Below are positions 25,520-35,432 of a stretch of DNA of 64,000 nt, in pieces. The stretch comes from an uncultured Lachnospiraceae bacterium. GTDB taxonomy: Bacteria > Bacillota > Clostridia > Lachnospirales > Lachnospiraceae. Numbering within the stretch: the first letter of the stretch is position 1; every line of letters starts with the position of its first letter. The notes under the pieces are model-generated. The model was not told the origin of the DNA. It searched no databases and was given only the letters and a program-made list of their open reading frames with translations. Position numbers and translations under genes: made by a program. Location: assembly GCA_910579285.1 (NCBI GenBank), contig CAJTTT010000007.1, positions 18,492 through 82,491 on the forward strand, in the 5' to 3' direction.

Positions 25520-27652
25520 ATGTACAACAAAACAGCTATTATCATAGAATGTGCCGTTTTTCTTCCCATGCTCGCGGCTCCTGTAAGTTACGCCATAGGG
25601 CGGAAAAGCAAAGACGGACGGAATCTCTTTGCCGATCTCATTACAGGCCTTACCTTTCTTCTCTGCGGCATACTGTCGGTGCAGATGCTGACAGGCGCGC
25701 CCGGCATCAACGAATCTGTTTTCGAAATTCCTTATGTCTGCGGCATGGGACTGCATTTTACCCTGGACGGCTTCCGCGCGCTGTACGCGTCTGTGGCCGC
25801 CTTTATGTGGTTTATGAGCACCCTCTTTTCCAAAGAATATTTTGCACACTACAGAAACCGAAACCGCTACTATCTGTTTCTGCTGTTGACGCTTGGCGCA
25901 ACTGAGGGTGTCTTTTTCTCCGCTGACTTTTTTACTACTTTTCTCTTTTTTGAGATGATGTCGTTTACTTCCTATGTCTGGGTGGTACACGATGAGAAAC
26001 CAGAATCCCTTCGGGCAGGCGCAACTTATCTGGCCGTAGCCGTAATCGGCGGTCTGGTCATGCTGATGGGTATTTTCCTCCTCTACGATGCGGCAGGCAC
26101 GCTCTTCTTTGCGGATCTGGCTGGTATGTCACTCCGTACCGGGAAAACCGCCACACAGATCTGGGCCGCCGGTCTTTGCCTTCTGTTTGGTTTTGGAGCG
26201 AAAGCAGGCGCGTTTCCGCTTCACATCTGGCTCCCGAAGGCCCATCCCGTGGCTCCGGCTCCCGCTTCCGCCCTGCTCTCGGGCATTCTGACCAAAGCGG
26301 GCATGTACGGTATATTGATTCTGACAGCCTGCCTCTTTTTCAGAAGCGCGGCCTGGGGCGGCCTGATTCTGATTTTAGGCGTTTTTACCATGATAATCGG
26401 TGCAGTGCTCGCCCTGTTCTCCATTGATCTGAAGCGGACACTGGCCTGCTCTTCCGTGTCGCAGATCGGCTTCATTCTGGTCGGCGTTGGTATGTCCGGC
26501 CTGCTTGGCGCAGAGACTGCATTGGCTCTCCGTGGCAGCCTTCTGCACATGGTAAACCACTCTCTGATTAAACTCGTACTGTTTATGGCAGCCGGCGTAG
26601 TCTTTATGAATGTGCATCAGCTGGATCTGAACGCCATCCGCGGTTTTGGGCGAAAGAAGCCGCTCCTTAACGTTATCTTTCTGACCGGCGCGCTTGGTAT
26701 CAGCGGTGTGCCGCTCTTTAACGGCTATATCAGCAAAACGCTGATCCATGAAAGCATTGCGTCATGCATCCACCAGATGAACATGGGCCAAATCGCTGGT
26801 TTTTTCAGCGCATCTTTTATGAATACTATCGAATGGATCTTCCTGTTAAGCGGCGGACTCACTGCCGCCTACATGACCAAGCTTTACGTCTGCCTTTTCA
26901 TCGAAAAGAACACCGATGAAGCGGTACAGAAAAAATACGATGCGATGCAAGGCAGATACATGAACCCAATAAGCGCCCTTGCCCTCACTGGAAGCGCTGT
27001 CCTGCTGCCCCTCATGGGGTTGCTTCCCGGTATTGTCATGGACGGGATTGCCGACATGGGGCAGGAATTTCTGCGGGCAGAAGCAATGGAAAAGGTTTCC
27101 TACTTCTCCTCCGGCAACCTGTACGGCGCACTGACTTCTCTGGTTTTTGGCGCACTGATCTACGGGTTTATTGTGCGTTCTCTGCTCATGCAGCGAGAAA
27201 AAGACTCTGCGGAGAAATCCTATGTCAGCCTCTGGCCGCGCCGGCTGGATCTGGAAAATCTGATCTACCGTCCTCTGCTGTTAAAAATTCTGCCTTTTAC
27301 TTTCGGCATGCTCTGCCGTTTTCTTGACAGCCTGGCCGATACCATTGTTGTGGCGCTTAGAAAAACCGTTTACCGCGATGAGAAGCTGCCTCACGAGCGT
27401 CCTGAAGGCAATGTTTTTACCCACCTTGCCGCATGCGCAGCCTCCTTCTTTGAGGGGCTTGGCAATCTGTTCCTTCGCCGGAAAAATCCGAAAAGACAGA
27501 ACTACGAGCATAAGTTTGCGCTGCTGCACGAGGAGTGGAGCGAAAATGCCATGATGATTACCAGAAGCATGTCCTTCGGGCTTCTGCTCTTCTGCATCGG
27601 ACTGATTCTCACCGTGGCGTATCTGTTTATCAAGGATGTGTTTGGGCTTTGA
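25520..27652 (+). CDS. Large proton-translocating antiporter-like subunit 4 (MrpA N-terminal/NuoL-like)
   Basis: A 710-residue member of the same superfamily with an extended C-terminus. The channel core has FEMMSFTSYVWVVHDE (TM5 glutamate), FGAKAGAFPLHIWLPKAHP (TM7 lysine) and APASALLSGILTKAGMYGIL (TM8 lysine). After about residue 560 comes a soluble stretch and a final span near the end (LLLFCIGLILTVAYLFI). By size it resembles MrpA without its MbhD/MbhE tail, which the operon encodes separately. GGAGG precedes the ATG at 25520. No terminator was found; 27653-27943 holds no gene I can support. Confidence 0.88.
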   Translation: MYNKTAIIIECAVFLPMLAAPVSYAIGRKSKDGRNLFADLITGLTFLLCGILSVQMLTGAPGINESVFEIPYVCGMGLHFTLDGFRALYASVAAFMWFMSTLFSKEYFAHYRNRNRYYLFLLLTLGATEGVFFSADFFTTFLFFEMMSFTSYVWVVHDEKPESLRAGATYLAVAVIGGLVMLMGIFLLYDAAGTLFFADLAGMSLRTGKTATQIWAAGLCLLFGFGAKAGAFPLHIWLPKAHPVAPAPASALLSGILTKAGMYGILILTACLFFRSAAWGGLILILGVFTMIIGAVLALFSIDLKRTLACSSVSQIGFILVGVGMSGLLGAETALALRGSLLHMVNHSLIKLVLFMAAGVVFMNVHQLDLNAIRGFGRKKPLLNVIFLTGALGISGVPLFNGYISKTLIHESIASCIHQMNMGQIAGFFSASFMNTIEWIFLLSGGLTAAYMTKLYVCLFIEKNTDEAVQKKYDAMQGRYMNPISALALTGSAVLLPLMGLLPGIVMDGIADMGQEFLRAEAMEKVSYFSSGNLYGALTSLVFGALIYGFIVRSLLMQREKDSAEKSYVSLWPRRLDLENLIYRPLLLKILPFTFGMLCRFLDSLADTIVVALRKTVYRDEKLPHERPEGNVFTHLAACAASFFEGLGNLFLRRKNPKRQNYEHKFALLHEEWSENAMMITRSMSFGLLLFCIGLILTVAYLFIKDVFGL

Positions 27653-27943
27653 TTGTGAAACTTGAACATACTATATTTTGTGTCCATTTTCTGATCAATG
27701 TCCACTCTACACCATATGTTGATTTTTGCCACGCTTATTTGATATTCCGTTTATTCTATTTCTACATTCTCTCTTGACGAAATGCTTTGCAATTTGCTTT
27801 CATCTATGCTATATCTGTTTTTAACGAAACTTTTGATAAAAACGTATCTTTCATTTCATCTGGAATCCGATTTCTTACTTCGGATTCCTCAGCTCTTGGG
27901 AGCTTCGCTCCGTCATTCTGATCCAGGAAAGGAAATCACATCT

Positions 27944-28963
27944 ATGAAACAGTCTGTTGACGCATCTTTATGTACTAAAATCAATGCCTCCGCATTTTCC
28001 TCTGCCACAGATAATCAGACAAAATCTGCCGCATCGGACGTCGAAAGCTCCGAATTTCAGAATGCCTGCGGCCAGATTCCTTACAACATGACCAACGATT
28101 ACATGTTCCGGGCTGTCTTACAGTCCAACAATAAAGTCCTGCGCGGGCTGATTTGTTCCCTGCTTCATCTTCCCGAGCAGAAAGTCTTGTCTGTGGAAGT
28201 CACCAATCCCGTCATATTGGGAAAGGCTGTGACGGATAAGGAGTTTCGTCTGGATATCAATGTGGTTCTGAACAACAATACTTTGATCAATCTGGAAATG
28301 CAGATCGCCAATAAGCTCAACTGGAGGGAACGCTCCGTTATGTATCTGTGCCGCTCCTTTGACCAGCTAAACCGCGGCCAGAATTATCTGGAGGCAAAGC
28401 CTGCCGTACATATCGGTTTTTTGGACTATACCCTGTTTGATGACAAGCCGGAGTTTTATGCATCCTATAAACTGATAAACGTTAAGAATTATCAAAAATA
28501 TAGTGACAGTCTGACCTTACATGTGGTAGACTTATCTCGGATAGACCTGGCAACAGAGGAAGACAAGAAGTATCATATTCACGAGTGGGCCATGCTGTTT
28601 AAGGCCAGAACATGGGAGGAGATGAAAATGCTGGCAGCCAGAGATGAATATTTACAGGAAGCGTCAGAAACCATATTTCGGATGAGCGCAGACGATCTGG
28701 TGCGGAAGCGGTGCCTCGACCGGGAGGAGTATTATCAGGATCTGCGTAGTTATGAGCGAAAGATTGAACTGGATCGGATTGAACATGAGCAGGATCTGCG
28801 CAATTATGAGCGGAAGATTGAGCAGGATCGGATCCAGCAGGAGCAGGATCGCTTGGCACATGAACAGGATCTGCTGGCTCTCGCCGAGCGTGACGCCCGC
28901 ATTCAACAGCTACAGGCTGAAATAGAAATGCTGAAAAAGCAGATTCCTTCATTTACAAAATGA
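27944..28963 (+). CDS. Rpn family PD-(D/E)XK nuclease (transposase-like)
   Basis: A 339-residue protein of the Rpn/PD-(D/E)XK transposase-like family. The family opening MTNDYMFRAVLQ is at about 53-64. The nuclease core has DKEFRLDINVVLNN and LINLEMQIANK, giving the D...ExQ catalytic set. Rpn proteins promote recombination and have been linked to phage defence. Residues about 265-335 are a charged coiled coil built from an 18-residue unit QDLRxYERKIExDRIxxE repeated twice plus shorter pieces, encoded by 54-base DNA repeats at 28736-28843. I chose the ATG at 27944, 12 bases after AGGAAAGG; the frame is open further upstream. Confidence 0.85.
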   Translation: MKQSVDASLCTKINASAFSSATDNQTKSAASDVESSEFQNACGQIPYNMTNDYMFRAVLQSNNKVLRGLICSLLHLPEQKVLSVEVTNPVILGKAVTDKEFRLDINVVLNNNTLINLEMQIANKLNWRERSVMYLCRSFDQLNRGQNYLEAKPAVHIGFLDYTLFDDKPEFYASYKLINVKNYQKYSDSLTLHVVDLSRIDLATEEDKKYHIHEWAMLFKARTWEEMKMLAARDEYLQEASETIFRMSADDLVRKRCLDREEYYQDLRSYERKIELDRIEHEQDLRNYERKIEQDRIQQEQDRLAHEQDLLALAERDARIQQLQAEIEMLKKQIPSFTK

Positions 28964-28984
28964 GCATACCTTTCGGTATGCTCA
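28961..28984 (+). terminator. Terminator overlapping the Rpn stop codon
   Basis: TGAGCATACC and GGTATGCTCA form a perfect 10-base stem with a TTTC loop, then TTTTCC. The TGA stop of the Rpn gene is the first three bases of the stem. Confidence 0.8.
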
Positions 28985-29032
28985 TTTTCCAAAGTATCTG
29001 TGCTGCTCCCTCTTTATCGGATCCTGCAAAGT

Positions 29033-32000
29033 CTATTCCTTCGTCTTCTCCGCTGTCTCCGTGCCGCTCTCGCTTTCCCCGTCCTTTTCTGCCTTTTGGG
29101 CCAGCCGCTTTTTTCGTTTTTTATGAACAAGCAGAACAGCCAGTGCAATCACTGCAGCAGCGCCGGCTGCAATAAAAAAGATATCATCCATAATCCCTTT
29201 CCCGGTCACGCAGACCCCAATCTCCACACTGCTGCCGTCCACAGAAAAGAGATGGTAAATACCCATAAGTTCTGTCTCCGCTTTCATCCATGCGGCACCG
29301 TCATATACATAAATCTCAACGCCTTCCGTCTGTCCCTGCGGAGCCTGATACCGAATCTGGTGGGTCGATACGCCGTCATCGGGAATGGTTATCTTCCAGC
29401 GCTCAGTCAGCGCTCCGGCTTCCTCACCTCCCGGCAGAGCTGCATCGGCCGCATTCACATCCAGTTTTTCCACAGTCAGCTCATCCTCCTGAAGAAACCG
29501 GCCATCCACCAGAAGGGACGACTGCCCGTTATCCCGCATCCAGCTTCCTGCCAATGTCGTCAGATACCGCACATACTCCACCGACACATCCTCATCCAGT
29601 CTGACATTCGCAAGCTCCTTATTATCCCAGTCCGCGTAAAATCCTTCCTTCACCGGAATATTCGGATAGCTGTCCAATGACACGCTGCCGCCGTATGAAC
29701 ACTCAACCGCTCCCACTTCCTCCTCATCCGCATAAAAAGTGATCTTCATCCTGCGGAAGTCCACGGGGATTCCCTCCGTCTGCAAAAGCGTCTGATAGCT
29801 TACCGGCTCTGCCTTGCCACTGTAGCTGATGCGGTCAATCCCCGCAATCTCATCCGAGACAAAATAATTGTCCAGAATCTCCGCATTGTCAGAAACCTTG
29901 CCTGCTATGGCACCCGAAAAGGCATCTGCCTCTTTCACCTTGACCATAGCCAGGCAGCCGTCTATTCCATTTCCCCATCCGGCAATGCCTGCCACATACT
30001 CCTTACCCGCCACCGTACATTTGGCATAGCTTTGCCTGATATGGGATAATGACTGTCCTGCAATACCGCCTGCATAATCGCCCGCCGTACTCTCAATCCT
30101 GCCGTAATTCTCACAGCCAAGCACCATTCCCATCTCCTGCAGCCCGCATATACCGCCTGCATAGCTCTTCTGTGCAGTTACCTTTGCCCGATTCACATTT
30201 TTTCTCAGTACGCACTTGGTAAGGAAAGTCGAATTTGCCCTGGCTTCATCAAGCCCTGTAATATCACTCTCCAGATCGAAATCATACTCGACAGCCATAG
30301 TCCCGGCGATACCCGATACATTCAGATCCGCCTCCACAGTTCCGCCGTTGGTACAGTTGGCAATGGTAGCATCTATGCTCACTTCCGCATCTTCCTGTGA
30401 CTCATCCTCATATCTGCCGGAATAGTCCATATCCAGCACCCCGTCAAGCGCATCTGTATACAGAAGCATAATCTCGCTGAACTGATCATTGATATCCGCC
30501 AGGTCATCTCCCAGAATATCCCCGGAGGAGGACATCTCCTCATTCAGATATCCCATATTCTCAGAAATATTTTTCAGATTGGAATTAAGGCTCCCCGTGG
30601 TAGAACGGTAGTCTTCCCCCAGTCTCGGAAAGCTGAGATCCGATTTATCATGTAAGGTAGTCAGGATATCTTTGGTTCCTTCCCCCATATCCTCCAGATT
30701 CTCCGCCGCGCCCTTTGCGGAAGAGACGGCTGCCTTCAACTGCTTCTTCGCATCATCAGTCATCACATCCGTATATCTGGACGCAATATCCGTCATTATC
30801 TGCAAATATTCGCTCATATCATCCGAATAACTGCTGTTGTGCTCCTTTCTGTACTGTTCGTCTGCGTATTCCCCTGCCGTTTTCGCAATCAAAGAAGCAT
30901 TTGCCGCCATATTTTGCGCCACTTTTTCCTGCATAAGGCGGTCAGCCTCCGCCTGGTCACTGCCATCCGTAAGCGGAAAATCTCTTGTTTCCCCGGTGGC
31001 GCTGTCGTAATGTACCCACCCGGTAATACCCAAATATTTCTCCGGCACATCCGCCTCGCTGAAAGGGCCTCCCCAGCTGTTATCCACACCCGACTCAGTG
31101 ACCGGCTTTAAATCATACTCGTAGGTCGTATCTTCGCTTCGGGCCTTATCTATATAATAATTTTCATATGCCTCCGTGGCTTTCGCAGCATCCTCTGCAT
31201 GCCGTTTCCCAGCCTCCTCGATCGCCTCCTTCGCCCGGTCGTACTGCTCCTTTTCCTCGGGCGTCATATATTTGTAGAGATCCAGGGATTTTACCATATT
31301 CTCCAGGCTTCCAGCAGCATCCTTCACATCACCAGCCGCATCCGAAGCATGATCCATCACCCCGCCATCTTTCACCGTTTCGTCCAGCACATAGTCAAAC
31401 CGGCTCACAGCCTCATTGACGGAATCCATCATGCTGTCCGTCCACTCCGCTGTCCGATCCGCCAGAGAATAAGTATCGTCAAGCGCCCTATCTGCAAAAT
31501 CCCGGATCACCGACAGCCTGTTGGAGAGCACATCTGAACGGTCTCCTGCATCGTCCAGCATCTTACCGACCTGGTCATGCATGGTGTCGATATGATCCGA
31601 CAACTGCCGCACAATATCCTCCGACAGATCCACTGCTATGTACGGTTCCGCCTGTCCGACGATTCCTCCCACGTCCTTACGTCCATATATCTTTCCCTTG
31701 TTCACACAGGAATACACATACCCCGATTGTCTGCCGGCTATGCCGCCCACGTTATAGCCGACATGCTCATAGCCGACTGTACCCTCGTTTACACAATTTT
31801 GTATAATTCCAGTGGAAAGACCCGCGATACCGCCCGTATCCACCATATTTTCCCTGGTGGACAATTTTTCACTTTTCTCGTCTGCGCCTCCTTCCAGGGA
31901 ACCGAACAGGCCCGCTGTATACTGTCCCAGATCGATATCTTCCAGAGATTTCGCCTTATCCTCGCTGGAAACATTGATGTCGGCGCGGTTGACGCATCCA

Positions 32001-32722
32001 ACAATATTGCCCACATTATCTCCCGCAACGCCGCCTGTATAGTGCGCACCCGTAACTACTCCCCTCGCCTCGCTTTCCATCAGCACGCCGCTGATCTCAT
32101 TGTATCCCGTGAGACCGCCTACATAATCGCTGGCCTCCACATCACCGTCAAAGACGCAGTTTAACAGAATACCACTGTTATCCCCCACGATACCGCCTAC
32201 TACCATCTGCTTTCCAGTGGGCCTGACCGTTCCTTCTACTTTCAGGTTGGCAATCACTGCCGTTTCCTGCGTGTAATTAAAAAGTCCCACATAGGAAACC
32301 GGCTTGCGCACCAGAAAACCGCTGATCGTATGCCCCTGTCCATCAAAATAACCGCCAAAAGTAGGTATGGAAGCAAAACCTTCCCCAGATAAATCAATGT
32401 CTGCCGTCAAATACACCTTTTTATTCTGTGACCATGTATCCAGCCAGCATTCTCTGGAAAAGGCTTTTAATTCCTCCGCATTGCTTATATACACCTCTTC
32501 CCATGCTGTTTCCTCATTCTTATAGGACGCAATCGTCTCGTTGGCATCCTCCACGCTGGCGACTTCTTCCTCCTCTGTCTCCTCCTGCGGCTTTTCTTCC
32601 TCCGCCTGTACAGATACCGCCGGCAAACTGCCCATTAGCACCGCTGCCGTCATCAGCAGGGCTGTCAGTCTTTTTCTGCGCAGCCATTCAGCCTTTGGCC
32701 AGACTGTCCCCTTCCTACACAT
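29033..32722 (-). CDS. Large surface protein with GLUG repeats and C-terminal membrane anchor
   Basis: A 1229-residue exported protein. The basic N-terminus and hydrophobic stretch LTALLMTAAVLMGSLPAVSV form a signal peptide, followed by an acidic linker. Residues about 120-350 are GLUG-type repeats (GGIVGDNSG, GGLTGYNEIS, GGIAGRQSG), probably a beta-helix. Residues about 360-740 are helical and glutamine/aspartate rich, a likely coiled coil. A second GLUG block and beta-sandwich domains follow. AAAVIALAVLLVHKKRKKR is a C-terminal membrane span with a basic stop; there is no LPXTG. Its start overlaps the MMPL exporter gene by 8 bases, so the two are cotranscribed and may act together at the envelope. 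Confidence 0.85.
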   Translation of the reverse strand: MCRKGTVWPKAEWLRRKRLTALLMTAAVLMGSLPAVSVQAEEEKPQEETEEEEVASVEDANETIASYKNEETAWEEVYISNAEELKAFSRECWLDTWSQNKKVYLTADIDLSGEGFASIPTFGGYFDGQGHTISGFLVRKPVSYVGLFNYTQETAVIANLKVEGTVRPTGKQMVVGGIVGDNSGILLNCVFDGDVEASDYVGGLTGYNEISGVLMESEARGVVTGAHYTGGVAGDNVGNIVGCVNRADINVSSEDKAKSLEDIDLGQYTAGLFGSLEGGADEKSEKLSTRENMVDTGGIAGLSTGIIQNCVNEGTVGYEHVGYNVGGIAGRQSGYVYSCVNKGKIYGRKDVGGIVGQAEPYIAVDLSEDIVRQLSDHIDTMHDQVGKMLDDAGDRSDVLSNRLSVIRDFADRALDDTYSLADRTAEWTDSMMDSVNEAVSRFDYVLDETVKDGGVMDHASDAAGDVKDAAGSLENMVKSLDLYKYMTPEEKEQYDRAKEAIEEAGKRHAEDAAKATEAYENYYIDKARSEDTTYEYDLKPVTESGVDNSWGGPFSEADVPEKYLGITGWVHYDSATGETRDFPLTDGSDQAEADRLMQEKVAQNMAANASLIAKTAGEYADEQYRKEHNSSYSDDMSEYLQIMTDIASRYTDVMTDDAKKQLKAAVSSAKGAAENLEDMGEGTKDILTTLHDKSDLSFPRLGEDYRSTTGSLNSNLKNISENMGYLNEEMSSSGDILGDDLADINDQFSEIMLLYTDALDGVLDMDYSGRYEDESQEDAEVSIDATIANCTNGGTVEADLNVSGIAGTMAVEYDFDLESDITGLDEARANSTFLTKCVLRKNVNRAKVTAQKSYAGGICGLQEMGMVLGCENYGRIESTAGDYAGGIAGQSLSHIRQSYAKCTVAGKEYVAGIAGWGNGIDGCLAMVKVKEADAFSGAIAGKVSDNAEILDNYFVSDEIAGIDRISYSGKAEPVSYQTLLQTEGIPVDFRRMKITFYADEEEVGAVECSYGGSVSLDSYPNIPVKEGFYADWDNKELANVRLDEDVSVEYVRYLTTLAGSWMRDNGQSSLLVDGRFLQEDELTVEKLDVNAADAALPGGEEAGALTERWKITIPDDGVSTHQIRYQAPQGQTEGVEIYVYDGAAWMKAETELMGIYHLFSVDGSSVEIGVCVTGKGIMDDIFFIAAGAAAVIALAVLLVHKKRKKRLAQKAEKDGESESGTETAEKTKE

Positions 32723-35288
32723 GATCCGCCACCTCCCTGCTCTTATCCTGCTCAGACGTTTTTTGTTCCGATGTGCCTCCTGCCACAGTTTCCGGCAGCC
32801 GCCGGCTCGCCAGTTCCCCGGACACCGCCTCCGTCATCTGCCTGTATTCCTCCTCCGTAAGCGTTGTCACATCTCCAGCCTCCACATAGGCGCTCACATT
32901 TCCCCTGACAATGGCGCTCATGCTGCCCGTCACGGTTCCCTCAATCCTGCCGCGCACAAGTCCGTCCACTTTCATAAGCCCGGTTACATTCTTCGTGCGG
33001 ATCGGCATATTCATAACAAAGGCTGTCTTCTCAATAATCTTATCGCCCACCAGAAGAATCTGCGGCAGAACAAACATGGTCACCAGAATGGAGATTGACG
33101 TTCCTCTCCCCAGACATTTTCCAATGCCAAAGATGGCCGCGTTGGAAGTCAGTTTGCCGATTAGGAAGCCCGCCACCACCATCATGGTTCCCGAGGTAAT
33201 AATGGTCGGAAATGCCTGGTTCATGGAATCTATGATGGACTGTCTTCTGCCGTATGTCTTGCGAAGCTCCATATACCGGCCCGCAATGACGATCGCATAG
33301 TCAATATTTGCACCCATCTGTATCGAACTGACAATCAGATAGGACATGAAGAAAATATTGTCATGCTGCAGCGCCGGAATCGAAAAGTTAAGCCAGATAC
33401 ATCCTTGAATCACCGCAATCAGAAGCACCGGCATACCCGCCGACTTAAAGGTAAACAGAAGCACCACCAGCACAGCCAGAATAGACACCACATTATTCAC
33501 CAGATTGTCCCGGCCAAACGTCTTTTGCAGGTCATACTGGCTCACCGATTCCCCGCATACCAGCACCCTTCCGTTCGGATAATATTTCTCCGCAATCTCA
33601 TGCATCCTGTCAAGAAAGGCAAACGTCTCCTCACTCTCTTCGGGAAGCGTCAGAAAGACGAGCATACGGCTGTAGTTCTCACCCTGAAGCTGGTTTTTCG
33701 CAAAATTCATGGCATCATACGCCTCGTCCAGCGTATCCTGCAGATCATCCTCCAGCGTGACATACCCTTCCTCCACCTCATCGTGGACAAACATAAACAT
33801 GTCTATCAAGGACACTTTATATTCCGGGAGGCCGTTGACCACCTTCGCATAATCTTCATCGTTTACTGCATAGGCCGCATATACCAGCTCTGCCACCTCG
33901 TAATCCAGATCAATCAGCTCCGAAAACTGCCTCGGTGTCAGCCTGTCTGTCAGACAGTAATCGTCCAGCGCCTCTATGTTGGCAAGCCCCTGCGTGTAAT
34001 CCACCTCTGGACATGCCTCCAGCTCTTCCAGCAGCTTTGCCTCCTTCTCGTAGTCTCCCGCAGGCACAATCAGCGCAACCATATTGCTGGCGCCAAAATT
34101 ATCCGTCTGCAGTTCCTCCGTTTTCTGGATGCTGTTCTGAATCGGCGGCGTGATCGTGCTGTCACCGAACACATAAGGACACTTGCTGGAAACCGTATAC
34201 GCCCCTACAATGACAAGAACAAAGAGCGGCGCCACGATATGTCTCGTCGCATAATCAAATTTCCCTACAAAGGGAATGTCCGGGATGAAATTCTTATGCC
34301 TGGTGTTATCCATCAGTTTGGAAAACAGCATAATAACGCCCGGCATCAGCAAAAACACCGAACCCAGCGCCAGGAAAATGGACTTAATCAGACAGACGGA
34401 CAGATCCGGCCCCATCTTATACTGCATAAATCCCATCGCAATCAGACCCCCTATGGTAGTCAGGGAACTGCCGCAGATCTCCGGGATCGCTTTACTCAGG
34501 GCAACGATAACCGCCTCGCGGGATTCCAGCGCCACATGCTCCTCCTTATACCTGTTCAGAAGAATGATGGCGTAGTCCACCGACAGAGCAAGCTGCAGCA
34601 CCACCGTCACCGAATTGGAGACAAAGGAGATCGTGCCAAAGATGAAATTTGTCCCCATCTGCAAAATGGCCGCCGCCACGAAAGTAATCAACAGAACGGG
34701 TACTTCCGCATATGCCTGTGATGTCAGCAGAAGCACCGTCACTACCACAAACGCCACCAGAACAACGATGACATTCATTTCCTCCGCAATCAGCTCCGCC
34801 TCAATATCTCCCAGCGTCGTGGACAGATAATAGTCATACCCGCCAAGCGCCTCCTTCACCCGTTCCAGCGCTTCCAGGCATTGGTCATCCTTCTCGTCAT
34901 AGTCAAAAGTGACATTATAATAGGAAGAACCATTAAAGTAATGTTCTTCCGTATCATCAAAGTCTACCATGAAGATTCCTGGCACAAATTCCAGCTTCCG
35001 CCCGATTGACTCCGCCTGTTCATAAGAAACATTTGCCACCATCACATCGCAGGTTCCGTATGTAATAAACTCCTGTTCCATCAGATCCAGCCCCTGTTTC
35101 GTCTCCGTGGAATCCGGGAGATAATGGGACATGGAGTTCTCTACGTTAACCCAGTTTCTCGACACGGCGGAAAAAATAATCAGAATGCCAAATAACAGAA
35201 AAAACAGATTCCGTTTATCTACAATGAATCCGCAGATTTTGAGCATTGCCTGATTGCCGCCCTTTTTTTCCATTTTCTCGTTCTCCAT
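32715..35288 (-). CDS. MMPL/RND-family transporter
   Basis: An 857-residue membrane protein with two repeats of six spans, each after a large extracytoplasmic loop, as in MMPL-type RND exporters. SVDYAIILLNRYKEEH (first half) and GANIDYAIVIAGRYMELR (second half) hold the conserved aspartates of the proton-relay helices. It would export lipids or amphipathic compounds by proton motive force. The ATG at 35288 (MENEKMEKK) follows GAGAGGT. Its promoter at 35317-35345 carries a palindrome typical of TetR-type control. The downstream GLUG surface protein is coupled to it. Confidence 0.9.
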   Translation of the reverse strand: MENEKMEKKGGNQAMLKICGFIVDKRNLFFLLFGILIIFSAVSRNWVNVENSMSHYLPDSTETKQGLDLMEQEFITYGTCDVMVANVSYEQAESIGRKLEFVPGIFMVDFDDTEEHYFNGSSYYNVTFDYDEKDDQCLEALERVKEALGGYDYYLSTTLGDIEAELIAEEMNVIVVLVAFVVVTVLLLTSQAYAEVPVLLITFVAAAILQMGTNFIFGTISFVSNSVTVVLQLALSVDYAIILLNRYKEEHVALESREAVIVALSKAIPEICGSSLTTIGGLIAMGFMQYKMGPDLSVCLIKSIFLALGSVFLLMPGVIMLFSKLMDNTRHKNFIPDIPFVGKFDYATRHIVAPLFVLVIVGAYTVSSKCPYVFGDSTITPPIQNSIQKTEELQTDNFGASNMVALIVPAGDYEKEAKLLEELEACPEVDYTQGLANIEALDDYCLTDRLTPRQFSELIDLDYEVAELVYAAYAVNDEDYAKVVNGLPEYKVSLIDMFMFVHDEVEEGYVTLEDDLQDTLDEAYDAMNFAKNQLQGENYSRMLVFLTLPEESEETFAFLDRMHEIAEKYYPNGRVLVCGESVSQYDLQKTFGRDNLVNNVVSILAVLVVLLFTFKSAGMPVLLIAVIQGCIWLNFSIPALQHDNIFFMSYLIVSSIQMGANIDYAIVIAGRYMELRKTYGRRQSIIDSMNQAFPTIITSGTMMVVAGFLIGKLTSNAAIFGIGKCLGRGTSISILVTMFVLPQILLVGDKIIEKTAFVMNMPIRTKNVTGLMKVDGLVRGRIEGTVTGSMSAIVRGNVSAYVEAGDVTTLTEEEYRQMTEAVSGELASRRLPETVAGGTSEQKTSEQDKSREVADHV

Positions 35289-35316
35289 AGAACAACACCT
35301 CTCTCTTTCAATGGGA

Positions 35317-35345
35317 AATATAGCACTTCGACCATTGGTCGTCAA
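35317..35345 (-). promoter_or_regulatory. MMPL promoter with operator palindrome in the spacer
   Basis: On the minus strand TTGACG (35340-35345) and TATATT (35317-35322) are 17 bases apart. CGACCA-T-TGGTCG (35329-35341) is a 13-base palindrome overlapping the -35 box edge and filling most of the spacer. That layout fits direct repression; GACCAxTGGTC-like palindromes are common for TetR regulators of efflux pumps. No TetR gene is in the window. Confidence 0.7.
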
Positions 35346-35432
35346 TTCCATGCATGACGAGTTTTATACATTCCCTTGAAATTGTACAGAATACAGCGTA
35401 AACTATATCTGTATCCACAGAAAGGTTTTCCT

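Noticed and set aside
28736..28860. Regular 54-base repeats considered as a CRISPR array
   Set aside because: The repeats have no spacers, lie inside the Rpn reading frame and encode a coiled coil; no cas genes are present.
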